Positions 1 to 8,257 of a stretch of DNA of 30,094 nucleotides are shown here, piece after piece. The translations under genes were made by a program, and so were the position numbers. The stretch is taken from positions 1-30,094 of the forward strand of contig JACQUC010000003.1 in the NCBI GenBank assembly GCA_016210495.1, written 5' to 3'. The stretch is from Chloroflexota bacterium. Lineage in GTDB: Bacteria; Chloroflexota; FW602-bin22; JACPRP01. The notes beneath the pieces are model-generated. The model saw nothing but the letters and a program-made list of their open reading frames with translations. It was not told the DNA's origin and did no database searches. How positions within the stretch are numbered: position 1 is the first letter of the stretch; each line of letters begins with the position of its first letter.

Positions 1-141
1 AGATGGGGCTCACCATTCGTCCCCGGCCCGACGGCGGATTGGGTGAAGGGCAAAGAGACCTCCCACGCGAACATCGAGTTTCTGGCGAAAGAGGGCACCC
101 GACTGAACGAGAAGTATCGCGACATTCTCGGCATCAAATAG
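1..141 (+). CDS. C-terminal end of an ABC transporter solute-binding protein (5' partial)
   Basis: The open frame enters from the left edge and stops at TAG 139-141, leaving 46 residues. The end of the protein, with GSPFVPGPTADWVKG and a charged helix finishing KYRDILGIK, looks like the tail of a periplasmic or lipid-anchored binding protein of the Fe3+/putrescine/thiamine type (extracellular solute-binding family 1). The gene directly downstream is a two-domain permease of the same transporter class, so the two probably form one importer. Family assignment rests on context and the short tail only; the ligand cannot be read. Confidence 0.6.
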   Translation, partial: RWGSPFVPGPTADWVKGKETSHANIEFLAKEGTRLNEKYRDILGIK

Positions 142-223
142 CTGGCAGATTAGCCGTAGACAGTCCGAGCGCGTCAAACGTGGTGCGGATGTCTAAACGA
201 GAACTGTTGCAGGGGCATAACCT

Positions 224-1951
224 ATGGACGCGAGGCTCGTGCTTATCAGAGACAGGCCACAGATAGATGCAGGTCGATTGCTGCTTGTCGCTCCAGCTTA
301 CCTTACGGCAGCGGCTGTCCTGCTCCTCCTCGGCACCACACTCTGGATAAGCCTGCGGACGGGGCTGCCCGTCGAGACGACTCCGCTCTCGTTGGAGAAC
401 TACCAGAAGGCTTTGGCTGACCCCTTCACGTATACCATGCTGCTCAACACGCTCATCTTCGCTGCCGTCACCCTGGCGACGGTTGCGATCTTTGCGATCC
501 CCCTGGCCATATTGATGGAACGGACTGATATGCCTTTCAAGCGGTTGTTTGAGATTCTCATCAGCCTCAAGATTCTTATCCCCACGTTTCTAGCGGCTAT
601 GGGCTGGATTCTGCTCCTTAGTCCACGGAACGGCGTTATCAACGTGTGGCTCATGAACCTGCTCGGGACGGAGACGGCTCTTTTCTCCATCTATAGCGTG
701 CCGATGATGGGCTTGTTGCAGGGCCTGGGCTTCACGCCCGTGGCCTACTTTATGGTTGCGGCAGCGTTCCGCTCTATTGACCCCGCTCTGGAACAGGCTT
801 CTCGCTGCAGCGGGGCTGGCACTCTTGAGACCATTCTGCGGGTGACCCTCCCCACCACGCTGCCGGCCACAGTGGCCGCTTTCATTTTCGTGTTCACGCT
901 CGCCTTCGCCGTATTCGAGATTCCCGCCATCATCGGCGCACCCCTGGGCATCTTCGTCTTCAGCACGGCTATCTACAGCGCCACACATCCGACGTTTGGC
1001 TTGCCCAACTATGGCCTGGCCGGCGCCTACGGGTCGATCGTTCTGGTACTGGGCCTGCTACTGAGCTGTCTGTATTTTCGCATCCTACGGGCCTCCCATA
1101 AGTATGCTGTGGTGACCGGCAAGGGCTACCGTCCCGTGATGATCGAGCTGGGGAAATGGAAATGGCTGGCGCTGGCTTTCATGGCGCTGTACCTTGCCCC
1201 CGCGCTCCTCCTGCCCTTCCTGGCTCTGGTGTGGACTTCGGTGACGCCATTCCTACAGGTGCCGTCGATGCAGGCCTTTTCAACCATATCGTTCTCCCGC
1301 TATCTCAACGTCAGGGATTTTCTTACCCTCCAACCCGCGCTAAACACCTTGTTCTTGGTATTAATAGCGCCCACAATTACCATGATCTTGAGCTCCACTA
1401 TTTCCTGGCTCGTGGTCAAGACACGAATGCCTGGCAGACAGTTGCTGGATACCGCCGCCTTTCTGCCGCACACCACGCCGTCGATCGTTTTCGCGGTCTC
1501 GCTGTCCTTTCTGGCCTTGATCTTTCGGGAGTACGTCCCGATATATGGAACGATCACCATCATTCTCGTGGCGCACGTCATCACGTTTGTTAGCTTTGGC
1601 ACTAGGACGCTGAACGGCGTCCTAGTTCAGTTGCACCCCGAGTTGGAGGAGGCCGCTCGGATGGCCGGTGCCTCCGTTCTCAATACTTTTCGGAACATTA
1701 CAGTGCCATTGGTTAGGCATGCCGTCCTCAATGGCTGGATCTGGCTGGCCCTCCTCTCATTCCGCGAGGTTACCACGGCCATCACCCTGAGGACCTCGGA
1801 GGCCAACTCGGTGCTAGCCGCCCAGATATGGGGCCTCTGGGCCTCGGGCCTCGTGCCCGAGGCGGCTGTTCTGGGAGTCATGATTTTCTTTGCCATGACG
1901 GGTTTCGTGGCGCTGGCCCGGGGGATAGGTGGGCGGGTGGTAGACCGGTAG
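224..1951 (+). CDS. ABC transporter permease, Fe3+/thiamine (FbpB/ThiP) type, two fused permease domains
   Basis: This 575-residue inner-membrane protein has two tandem binding-protein-dependent permease domains, the layout of AfuB/FbpB and ThiP. Each half carries an EAA loop that contacts the ATPase: one at residues about 190-210 (EQASRCSGAGTLETILRVTLP region) and one at about 475-495 (EEAARMAGASVLNTF). About twelve hydrophobic segments are visible, starting at residues 19-42. The ATG at 224 is preceded by a modest GGGG ribosome site and is the first start giving a full N-terminal membrane segment. It lies 82 bases after the binding-protein tail. No ATPase gene follows; it is probably upstream, outside the window. 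The substrate could be iron, thiamine, a polyamine or an organic acid. Confidence 0.88.
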   Translation: MDARLVLIRDRPQIDAGRLLLVAPAYLTAAAVLLLLGTTLWISLRTGLPVETTPLSLENYQKALADPFTYTMLLNTLIFAAVTLATVAIFAIPLAILMERTDMPFKRLFEILISLKILIPTFLAAMGWILLLSPRNGVINVWLMNLLGTETALFSIYSVPMMGLLQGLGFTPVAYFMVAAAFRSIDPALEQASRCSGAGTLETILRVTLPTTLPATVAAFIFVFTLAFAVFEIPAIIGAPLGIFVFSTAIYSATHPTFGLPNYGLAGAYGSIVLVLGLLLSCLYFRILRASHKYAVVTGKGYRPVMIELGKWKWLALAFMALYLAPALLLPFLALVWTSVTPFLQVPSMQAFSTISFSRYLNVRDFLTLQPALNTLFLVLIAPTITMILSSTISWLVVKTRMPGRQLLDTAAFLPHTTPSIVFAVSLSFLALIFREYVPIYGTITIILVAHVITFVSFGTRTLNGVLVQLHPELEEAARMAGASVLNTFRNITVPLVRHAVLNGWIWLALLSFREVTTAITLRTSEANSVLAAQIWGLWASGLVPEAAVLGVMIFFAMTGFVALARGIGGRVVDR

Positions 1952-1991
1952 ACGCGGACTTCAATACGAATCGTTGTGCAGGAGGATAGAG

Positions 1992-4298
1992 ATGACTCAA
2001 TTGGCGCCCGGAGGCGCGCGCGTGGTCGGACAAGGCATACCTAAGGCTGACGCCAGATTGAAGGCCTCAGGAACAGCTCGCTACGCAGCGGACATTCGGC
2101 CGGACGGCAGGGCCGTCCTTTGCGGCCGGATACTGCGCAGCGGGGTGAGCCACGCGACGATCGTTTCGATCGACGCCGGTAAGGCGGCCGCCTTGAGCGG
2201 CGTCTTCGCCGTCGTCACCGGCAAAGACGTAGCGCCGGCGCGCATCGGCCGCTTCCTGCAAGATCGGACCGTCCTGGCGCGGGACAAAGTGCGCTGCATC
2301 GGGGAGCCCGTCGCAGCGGTGGCGGCCATCGACGAAGCGACGGCGGCCGAGGCGCTTTCGCTGATCGACGTCGAGTATTGGCCGCTGCCGTCGGTCCTCA
2401 CGCCAGACCTGGCCCTGGCGCCCGGCGCACCGCTGATCCACGAGGACCTGGCCAACTACCAGGATATCCTACCGACCAGGCGTTATGCCAACGTGCGTAA
2501 TCTGGTGGTGACCGAGCGGGGTGAAGTCGAGGCCGCCTTTGCGAAGGCGGATGTGGTGGTGGAAGGGGTTTTCACCACCCAGCCGGTCCACCAGGGCTTC
2601 ATCGAGCCCAAAGCCTGCGTGGCCGCCGTCGACGAGAACGGCAGGGTTACCGTCTGGCCAAGCAACAAGAACCCGTTTCTGGCCCGCACGATGATTGGCC
2701 GTGGCCTGGGCCTGCCGTTATCCAAAGTCAGGGTCATCGCCCCGACGGTTGGCGCCGACTTTGGCGGGAAGGGCGCGCCGACAATCGAGCCCATATGCGC
2801 CCTGCTGGCCATCAAGGCTGGGCGTCCGGTGAGGATTGCCCTCGGCATGCAGGAGGAACTGGCCACGAACTTCACGCGGCATCCGGCCGTCATCAAGCTA
2901 AAGGTGGCCGCGGACGCCGCAGGCCGATTGCTGGGCGTCGAAGGCGAGATGACCCTTAACTGCGGCGCGTACTGCGATGGCTTTTGCGGGCAAGCTTTCA
3001 AGTCCTACGATTTGCAGGGGCCTTACAATGTTCCGGCGGTACGCCTGCGGGGGCTGTCGGTTATGACCAACAACGCGCCGGCCGGCCACGTCAGAGCGCC
3101 GGGCGGGCCGCAGGCGAGCTTCGCCATCGAATCCCTCATGGACGAATTGGCACGACACCTCAACCAGGACCCGATCGAAATCCGGCGCATCAACGCCATC
3201 AAGAGCGGCGACCCGGCGCTGGGGCCGAGTGGTGTAATGGGCGCAAACGGCCTGGCTGAGACCATCGAAAAGGTGGCTGAATACGTCAGCCGGAATATGT
3301 CGGGCAAGCGCACTTACCAGGGCGTCGGTGTGGCGTGCGGCGCCTGGCACGCGTCGCCCGCGGCCGAGGTTGCCCCCTACAAGTGCGTTCTGAAGTTGAA
3401 CGAGGATGGCAGCGCCGTCCTGCTGACGGGGACACCGGACAACGGTGCTGGCCAGCACCAGGTCCTCGCGCAAGTCGTCGCCGAGATACTGAGCCTCGAG
3501 CCAGGGGAAGTAACCGTATTCGGCGGAGATACGGAGTTGACGCCGCTTGACGCCGGGCCCGGCGCCAGCCGAGGCACGGTGCGGGTCGCCCACGCCGCCA
3601 GATTCGCCGCCGAGGACGCTCGACACCAGCTTTTGTTGCTGGCCGCAGCTAAATTGGAAGCCAACCCCGAGGACCTCGAACTGGTGTACCGGCAGGCGCG
3701 CGTCAAGGGCACCCCTGAACGGGCCGTGAGCCTAGCCGAACTCGCCCGCTTGGCGCTGACGTCGCCCGAGGGGCAGATTCTCGGCACCGGCTCCCGAGAG
3801 CGAGCCGCATGGGTCGCCGCCGAGAAGGAGCATGCTCTTGTAGCGGACGAAGCGCAGTTTTGCACCCACGCGGCGCAAGTCGAAGTAGATCCGGAGACTG
3901 GCCAGGTTACGGTTCTCAAGTATGTCGTCGCGCAGGACGTAGGCTTTGCGCTCAATCCGCTCAGCGCCGCCGGCCAGGTGGAGGGGTCGGTTGTGCACGG
4001 GCTGGGCTACGCCCTCACCGAGGAACTCGTCGTCGAGGGCGGCCAGGTGGTAAACCCCAGCCTGGTGGACTACCATTTGCCGGTGGCCTGCTCGGCGCCG
4101 GCCGTGGAGGCGATACTGGTCGAGCAACCCTCGCCCGCCGGCCCGTTCGGAGCCAGGGGCGTCGGCGAGGCCTCCATTGCGCCCGTGCCGGCTGCCATCG
4201 CCAACGCCATCCGCGACGCCGTCGGCGTGAGGATATGGGACCTCCCAATCACGCCGGAGAAGGTGCGGCACGCTATCCGGGAAATCCGCTGTGAATGA
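1992..4298 (+). CDS. Xanthine dehydrogenase-family molybdenum hydroxylase, large (molybdopterin) subunit
   Basis: The 768-residue product matches the molybdopterin-binding subunit of the xanthine dehydrogenase/CO dehydrogenase/4-hydroxybenzoyl-CoA reductase family in length and motifs. Visible are the glycine-rich FGGK motif at about residues 254-260 (GADFGGKG), VRAPGGP at 367-373 near the cofactor, and the C-terminal GARGVGE whose Glu726 is the expected catalytic base. ATG 1992 is chosen because AGGAGG lies at 1980-1985; an upstream ATG at 1974 has no such site. These enzymes hydroxylate aromatic heterocycles, aldehydes or similar carbons using water. The usual FAD and [2Fe-2S] small subunits are not next to it, which is odd: they are either elsewhere or the enzyme uses another electron partner. 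The substrate is unknown; neighbours suggest an aromatic or N-heterocyclic compound. Confidence 0.9.
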   Translation: MTQLAPGGARVVGQGIPKADARLKASGTARYAADIRPDGRAVLCGRILRSGVSHATIVSIDAGKAAALSGVFAVVTGKDVAPARIGRFLQDRTVLARDKVRCIGEPVAAVAAIDEATAAEALSLIDVEYWPLPSVLTPDLALAPGAPLIHEDLANYQDILPTRRYANVRNLVVTERGEVEAAFAKADVVVEGVFTTQPVHQGFIEPKACVAAVDENGRVTVWPSNKNPFLARTMIGRGLGLPLSKVRVIAPTVGADFGGKGAPTIEPICALLAIKAGRPVRIALGMQEELATNFTRHPAVIKLKVAADAAGRLLGVEGEMTLNCGAYCDGFCGQAFKSYDLQGPYNVPAVRLRGLSVMTNNAPAGHVRAPGGPQASFAIESLMDELARHLNQDPIEIRRINAIKSGDPALGPSGVMGANGLAETIEKVAEYVSRNMSGKRTYQGVGVACGAWHASPAAEVAPYKCVLKLNEDGSAVLLTGTPDNGAGQHQVLAQVVAEILSLEPGEVTVFGGDTELTPLDAGPGASRGTVRVAHAARFAAEDARHQLLLLAAAKLEANPEDLELVYRQARVKGTPERAVSLAELARLALTSPEGQILGTGSRERAAWVAAEKEHALVADEAQFCTHAAQVEVDPETGQVTVLKYVVAQDVGFALNPLSAAGQVEGSVVHGLGYALTEELVVEGGQVVNPSLVDYHLPVACSAPAVEAILVEQPSPAGPFGARGVGEASIAPVPAAIANAIRDAVGVRIWDLPITPEKVRHAIREIRCE

Positions 4299-4358
4299 AA
4301 GGTGATTCCGTTCACGCCGGAAATGGTTTTGAAGGCCCTTAAGGAGAAAGTGGAGTAG
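4299..4358 (+). pseudogene. C-terminal remnant of a second molybdenum hydroxylase large subunit
   Basis: Immediately after the TGA of the preceding gene, in the same frame, 19 sense codons read KVIPFTPEMVLKALKEKVE and end in TAG. This mirrors the family C-terminus just upstream (LPITPEKVRHAIREI): same Pro-(Ile/Phe)-Thr-Pro-Glu and helix. It has no start of its own. The simplest reading is a scar left when a tandem paralogue was deleted by recombination, or an old C-terminus cut off by a new stop. The match is short, so the call is moderate. Confidence 0.45.
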
Positions 4359-4381
4359 CCCGGCACCGGCCAGGAGGACAA

Positions 4382-4573
4382 ATGTCACAGCAAGGCGAGA
4401 AGTGGGTTCCCAGGTGCAAGATGTGCCTGCATAAGGCAGTCGATAAGGAGTATTCATTATGCGGTGGTGGGAAGAGGTTTTCTCCGGCGAAGATCGACCA
4501 GTTTGTCAAGGTGTTGGGGGCGCGCGCCCACAGCCGCGCGGGCGGCACCCGGCCCTGCTGGTCGTGGATGTAA
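4382..4573 (+). CDS. Possible small cysteine-containing protein overlapping the amidase gene
   Basis: A 63-codon frame starts at ATG 4382 with AGGAGG at 4372-4377. Its first 27 residues hold a Cys-x2-Cys pair and a later Cys (CKMC, then SLC), as in a metal-binding knuckle. From 4459 onward it overlaps the downstream hydrolase in another frame, and that part looks like an ordinary shadow. It may be a short real protein, a leader that couples translation into the hydrolase, or chance. I recognise no family. Confidence 0.25.
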   Translation: MSQQGEKWVPRCKMCLHKAVDKEYSLCGGGKRFSPAKIDQFVKVLGARAHSRAGGTRPCWSWM

Positions 4574-5166
4574 CTCGCGCATTCTGCGGTGAGAAAGGCC
4601 TGCGAATGGCCGAATCTGTCAAGGAATGGCCGACATCCTGCGGCCCTGCCGCCTGGGAAGCTATGCCCCACATCCAGAAGCTTCTGGATGCCGCTCGGGG
4701 AGCCGGCGCCACGGTGGTGTATACCACAGTTCTTCCAGGGGCAGATCGGCTTTACGGCGGCACGGTCAAGGGCGAAGGGAATAGGGACCCGAAAGAATCG
4801 CTGATGGCCAAGCCGGGGGCGCAGGACATCCCATCCGAGATTGCGCCACGGCAGGGTGAACTGGTCCTCATGAAGCCGAAGGCCAGCGCTTTCTTTTGCA
4901 CGCCACTGCTGGCGCACCTACACCGCAAAAAGGTCGATTGCCTGATCGTCTGTGGGACGACGACATCCGGCTGCGTTCGAGCGACGGTTGTGGACGGATT
5001 TTCCTGGGGTTATCCGGTCCTGCTAGCCGAGGAAGCGGTCTTCGACCGCGTCCGCCTGTCACAGGCCGTTGGCCTGTTCGAAATGAATGCCAAGTACGCC
5101 GATGTGCTGCCCGTGGCCGAGGTAACCAGGTGGCTAGAAGAGCTTGGTGCGCACGGAGGTACCTGA
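4459..5166 (+). CDS. Isochorismatase-superfamily amidohydrolase (N-carbamoylsarcosine/maleamate amidase-like)
   Basis: The 235-residue protein has the cysteine-hydrolase triad of the isochorismatase superfamily: Asp37 in LLVVDVTRAF, Lys139 in LMKPKASAFF and Cys172 in the TTTSGCVRATVVDGFSWG motif, followed by EEAVFDR. That Cys motif and the MxWWE start are closest to N-carbamoylsarcosine amidase and maleamate amidase (NicF), which hydrolyse an amide to release ammonia. It is cytoplasmic. ATG 4459 has AAGGAG just upstream and gives the typical N-terminus. Standing between a molybdenum hydroxylase and a UbiD-type decarboxylase, it could deamidate an intermediate of heteroaromatic breakdown; the exact substrate is inference. 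Confidence 0.85.
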   Translation: MRWWEEVFSGEDRPVCQGVGGARPQPRGRHPALLVVDVTRAFCGEKGLRMAESVKEWPTSCGPAAWEAMPHIQKLLDAARGAGATVVYTTVLPGADRLYGGTVKGEGNRDPKESLMAKPGAQDIPSEIAPRQGELVLMKPKASAFFCTPLLAHLHRKKVDCLIVCGTTTSGCVRATVVDGFSWGYPVLLAEEAVFDRVRLSQAVGLFEMNAKYADVLPVAEVTRWLEELGAHGGT

Positions 5167-5366
5167 TTAGACGCGGTAGCTCTCTTGTGCGCGATGCACC
5201 GCGCCCGACGGCACAGGCGAAGGTGCAATCTTCACGGGCAGAATCGACATATGCTCGGCTGATTACGTGGGAAAGCCGGGCTACGGGCCGCAGAATCCGT
5301 TGACAGACGCGCCTGCTACCCTTGCGATGGTGGCGTCGCGCCGATATTATGAACAGGTGGTGATGA

Positions 5367-6851
5367 ATGGTTACCAGTGCTACCGAACCCAAAGTTATGG
5401 AATTGGGCCAGCAGACGATGGACTTGCGGTCTTTTCTGGTCAGCTATCGAGCGGCTCATCCAAACGATGTCATCGACATTCACAGGCCTATCAGTGCGGA
5501 GTACGAGTGCACCGCCATCGGCAAGCACTTCGAGAATCTCGGCAAATACCCCCTCGTCATATTTCACAACGTGACGGCTGTCAGTGGCCGCAAATCCGAG
5601 TTTCCGTTGACGTTCAACGCCACGGGCGACCGGCGTAAGCTCGCCTTTGCGATTGGCTCTACGTTCGAGGACGTGGCCATCGACTGGCGCAAGCGATTGT
5701 CGGATGCCCGCAATCAACCGTTGGTTGTCTCGCGCGAGGAGGCGCCAGTTAAGCAGAACGTCCTAGTGGGGGATAAGGTCAACCTCCTGGACTTGCCTGC
5801 GATGCGAATTCACGAGATGGACCCTGGTCCTTACATCACGGGCGGGATGCTCACCACCTACGAGCCCAAAACGTGGATAGACAACTGCGCGCAGCAGCGA
5901 GGCCTCATTGCCGGGCCTCGCGAGATACGCGCGATGCTCGGTCCACGTTCCCACAACTACTTGAACCTTCTGGCGCACGGCGAGGCTGGCAAGGAAATGA
6001 AGGTGGCCTACTGGATCGGCCACCATCCCGCGGTCTTCATGGGCGCACATTCGAGCTTGGACTGGCCCGAAAGCCACTATGCCGCGGCCAGCGCTGTGAT
6101 GAAGCGACCTCTCCGCCTTGTCCCTTCGGAAACCCTTGGGGACGACTTCCTTGTGCCGGCCGACGCCGAATTCGTCATCGAAGGCACTATGGTTCCTGGC
6201 AAGCGCGCGCTGGAGGCGCCCTTCGGCGAGTACGCGCGCTACTACGGTCCGCAGCGGATGAGCGAGGTATTCGACGTAACGGCCCTCAGCTATCGCGACG
6301 GCGCGATCTGGGATTCGTTCCTCGTCGGCACAAACAATAACTACGGCGGCACCCAGGAAGAGGCCAATATCTACGTCGCCGTCAAGCGTGCCGTGCCCGA
6401 GGTCCAGCGCGTGTACGTCCCCGTGTCTGGCTCCGGCAGGTTTCACGCTTACATCCAGATTAGGAAGACGCACGACGGCCAGCCCCGCGAGGCCATTATG
6501 GCGGCCCTGTCCAGTTCCTGTTGGATCAAGCACGTCATCGTCGTCGACGACGACATTGACATTTACGATGATCGCTGGGTGCTTTGGGCCGTGGCGACCC
6601 GCAGTCAGTGGGACCGCGATCTCGTCGTGATCCCCCACTGTTATGGTTCGTCGTTGGACCCCACTACAGGCGAGCAGGGCCTGGGCACCAAGGGTGGCAT
6701 AGATGCAACCAAGCCGGCGCCGCCACGGCGCTTTCCGTTGACGGTGAATGTACCTAACGAAGTAATGGAACGGGTGATATTGGAGGAGTACGTCGGCGAA
6801 GAAGCGCTGGCCCGCGTGCCCGAGCCGCGAGACAGAAAGCCCAGGAGGTAG
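5367..6851 (+). CDS. UbiD-family (prenylated-FMN dependent) decarboxylase
   Basis: This 494-residue protein matches UbiD/Fdc1 decarboxylases, which use prenylated FMN to remove or add CO2 on aromatic or unsaturated acids. The catalytic Glu-Arg-Glu set is visible: Arg178 in the N-x4-R motif (NCAQQR), Glu283 and Glu288 in EAPFGE. PYITGGM at 155-161, the VDDDIDIYDD stretch at 393-402 ending in LWAVATR, and KGGIDAT near 442 are further family marks. ATG 5367 is taken for its AGGTGGTGA site; a start at codon 11 or 18 (MDLRSFL, the usual N-terminus) is possible. Neither the prenyltransferase UbiX nor a CoA ligase is in the window. It sits with the amidase and a zinc-ribbon protein, fitting an aromatic-acid pathway. 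Confidence 0.92.
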   Translation: MVTSATEPKVMELGQQTMDLRSFLVSYRAAHPNDVIDIHRPISAEYECTAIGKHFENLGKYPLVIFHNVTAVSGRKSEFPLTFNATGDRRKLAFAIGSTFEDVAIDWRKRLSDARNQPLVVSREEAPVKQNVLVGDKVNLLDLPAMRIHEMDPGPYITGGMLTTYEPKTWIDNCAQQRGLIAGPREIRAMLGPRSHNYLNLLAHGEAGKEMKVAYWIGHHPAVFMGAHSSLDWPESHYAAASAVMKRPLRLVPSETLGDDFLVPADAEFVIEGTMVPGKRALEAPFGEYARYYGPQRMSEVFDVTALSYRDGAIWDSFLVGTNNNYGGTQEEANIYVAVKRAVPEVQRVYVPVSGSGRFHAYIQIRKTHDGQPREAIMAALSSSCWIKHVIVVDDDIDIYDDRWVLWAVATRSQWDRDLVVIPHCYGSSLDPTTGEQGLGTKGGIDATKPAPPRRFPLTVNVPNEVMERVILEEYVGEEALARVPEPRDRKPRR

Positions 6852-6855
6852 GACG

Positions 6856-7074
6856 ATGGAAACGGTACGTGAGATATGGTTCCGCTGTGCCAAGTGCGGG
6901 CGCGAATCCTATTGCGATAGTCTTTTCGAGCGGCAGGCCGACGCCGAGGTCATGTGCCCGTTTTGCAGGAGCATACATAAGCTCAAGGATGTGCGGATAT
7001 ATATAATAGGAATACCGATTGTGCATAGTGGTGTCTTGCGTGGCACACCACAGGTGAGAGCGTGGCGCAATTAG
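6856..7074 (+). CDS. Small zinc-ribbon-like protein following the UbiD decarboxylase
   Basis: A 72-residue protein starts four bases after the decarboxylase stop, with AGGAGG at 6842-6847 inside the previous gene's end. Two Cys-x2-Cys knuckles, C11/C14 and C34/C37, plus C20, suggest a zinc ribbon or rubredoxin-like fold. The tight coupling suggests a partner or accessory subunit of the decarboxylase, in the way some hydroxyarylate decarboxylases have a small subunit, but I see no clear sequence match to those. Function unknown. Confidence 0.6.
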   Translation: METVREIWFRCAKCGRESYCDSLFERQADAEVMCPFCRSIHKLKDVRIYIIGIPIVHSGVLRGTPQVRAWRN

Positions 7075-7108
7075 AAACGCAGGCAAGACTGCTCCTGGGA
7101 AAGCGGCA

Positions 7109-7125
7109 GTCCGCCTGTGGCGGAC
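7109..7125. terminator. Hairpin between convergent genes, candidate bidirectional terminator
   Basis: GTCCGCC, a TGT loop and GGCGGAC form a perfect 7-bp GC stem in the 81-base gap between the zinc-ribbon gene (plus) and the amidohydrolase (minus). There is no T-run on either side, so intrinsic termination would be weak. Confidence 0.45.
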
Positions 7126-7155
7126 CGCACTCCATATGTAACCTACCGTTCGCTT

Positions 7156-8133
7156 TCATTTCGGCAGCTTGAACAGGGTGCGGGCGTTTCCTATCTTGAT
7201 GGCCTCGATAGCTTCCTCGCGCAGTCCGCTCTGCCGCAGTTCCTCCAAATGCCACGGCGCGCCCATTTTGAGAGGGGTCACGGGAAAGTCGGTGGCAAAC
7301 AGGATGTGCTCGGCCCCCAGGGTTTCGGCGGCGCAGCGAATGGCGGCGGTGTCCATCGAGTGGATGTCGACGTAGAAGCGCCCCGCGTAGTCGCGCAACT
7401 TTACTACCTTGAGGTCCGGCGAGTTGGTGTGGCGCGTCGGAAACTCCTCGTGCATCGCGAAGTTCAGGTCGGACCGCCCCAAAGAGAAGGGAACGAAACC
7501 GCCCAACTGGCAAAAGATGAACTGCAAAGTCGGGAACGCGTCGAAAACGCCACCGTAGGCCATCATTTGGATCGCCAGTTGGTTACTCATCAGGAAGCCC
7601 CAGTCGACTGCCGTGAACTGAATGTTCGACGGCAGCTTGCGCCAGAAGGGCGGAACGCGCGGGTGAAAGAACACCGGGACATCCAACTCCTGCGCTTTTG
7701 CATACAGCGGCCAGAAATGTCGCTCCTGCGGGAAGATCGTCTCGCCGTCCCGCTCGTAGCAGGTATCCATCTCCAGCGCGGCGCAGCCGTACTCCTTCAC
7801 TGCCCGCTCCAGTTGCGACACAGCGCCCTCCCCGGCACCGGCATCTATCACGGCGACGTGCAGGAACCGGCCCGGATGGCGCGCGCACCGCTCGGCCGTT
7901 CGTTCGAGCAGCATCCGATAGGCTTCCTCCCGGACGTCGGAGGCCGCTTCGATGACCATGCCCAGGTAAGCGCCGTAGACGATGAGCGAGGTCTCGATGC
8001 CGTAGTCGTCCATCATTCGGATGCTGTCGTCGATTCGCTCCAGCGGCAGGCGCAGGAAGAACACGTCAGGGAACCTTTGTCGGGCACGCTCTAGCAGATC
8101 TTCGGGGAACCAGTGAAAATGTACGTCGAACAT
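7156..8133 (-). CDS. COG2159 amidohydrolase (ACMSD-like TIM-barrel decarboxylase/hydrolase)
   Basis: The 325-residue protein belongs to the amidohydrolase_2 group that includes ACMSD and related metal-dependent decarboxylases and hydratases of aromatic ring-cleavage products. Metal ligands seen are His5 and His7 (HFHW), His157 (VFFHPR) and Asp282 (FATDFP). The His of the usual S/C-H-x-G-G motif, the general base in ACMSD, is Gln209 here (FCQLGG). The start at 8133 is supported by GGGAGG five bases upstream; the longer frame from 8187 begins inside the -10 box of its promoter and is unlikely. It is transcribed away from the molybdenum operon and probably processes a product of the 1-7 kb aromatic block. 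Confidence 0.85.
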   Translation of the reverse strand: MFDVHFHWFPEDLLERARQRFPDVFFLRLPLERIDDSIRMMDDYGIETSLIVYGAYLGMVIEAASDVREEAYRMLLERTAERCARHPGRFLHVAVIDAGAGEGAVSQLERAVKEYGCAALEMDTCYERDGETIFPQERHFWPLYAKAQELDVPVFFHPRVPPFWRKLPSNIQFTAVDWGFLMSNQLAIQMMAYGGVFDAFPTLQFIFCQLGGFVPFSLGRSDLNFAMHEEFPTRHTNSPDLKVVKLRDYAGRFYVDIHSMDTAAIRCAAETLGAEHILFATDFPVTPLKMGAPWHLEELRQSGLREEAIEAIKIGNARTLFKLPK

Positions 8134-8182
8134 CTCAGCCTCCCGAGCCAGTCCACTCTCGCTCGCGACTGGCTGTGCATGC

Positions 8183-8212
8183 ATCATAGCACGCCCTCTC
8201 GGCGGCTGTCAA
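8183..8212 (-). promoter_or_regulatory. Sigma-70-like promoter for the amidohydrolase
   Basis: On the minus strand TTGACA (8212-8207) is followed by an 18-base spacer and TATGAT (8188-8183). Transcription would begin near 8176, leaving about 43 bases of leader before the start codon at 8133. Confidence 0.75.
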
Positions 8213-8213
8213 C

Positions 8214-8225
8214 GCAAACGGTTGC
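8214..8225. promoter_or_regulatory. Palindrome between divergent promoters, possible LacI-type operator
   Basis: GCAAACGGTTGC, within ACGCAAACGGTTGCAC, lies between the two divergent -35 boxes. Its CGCAAACG core resembles LacI/PurR-family operators. No such regulator gene is in the window, so this is only a candidate. Confidence 0.3.
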
Positions 8226-8257
8226 ACGGCAGTCGTTACAATCGTTGCGCTAATCCA

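Noticed and set aside
5300..5328. Promoter before the UbiD gene
   Set aside because: TTGACA is present at 5300-5305, but the best -10 at the right distance is TGCGAT, too poor to claim.
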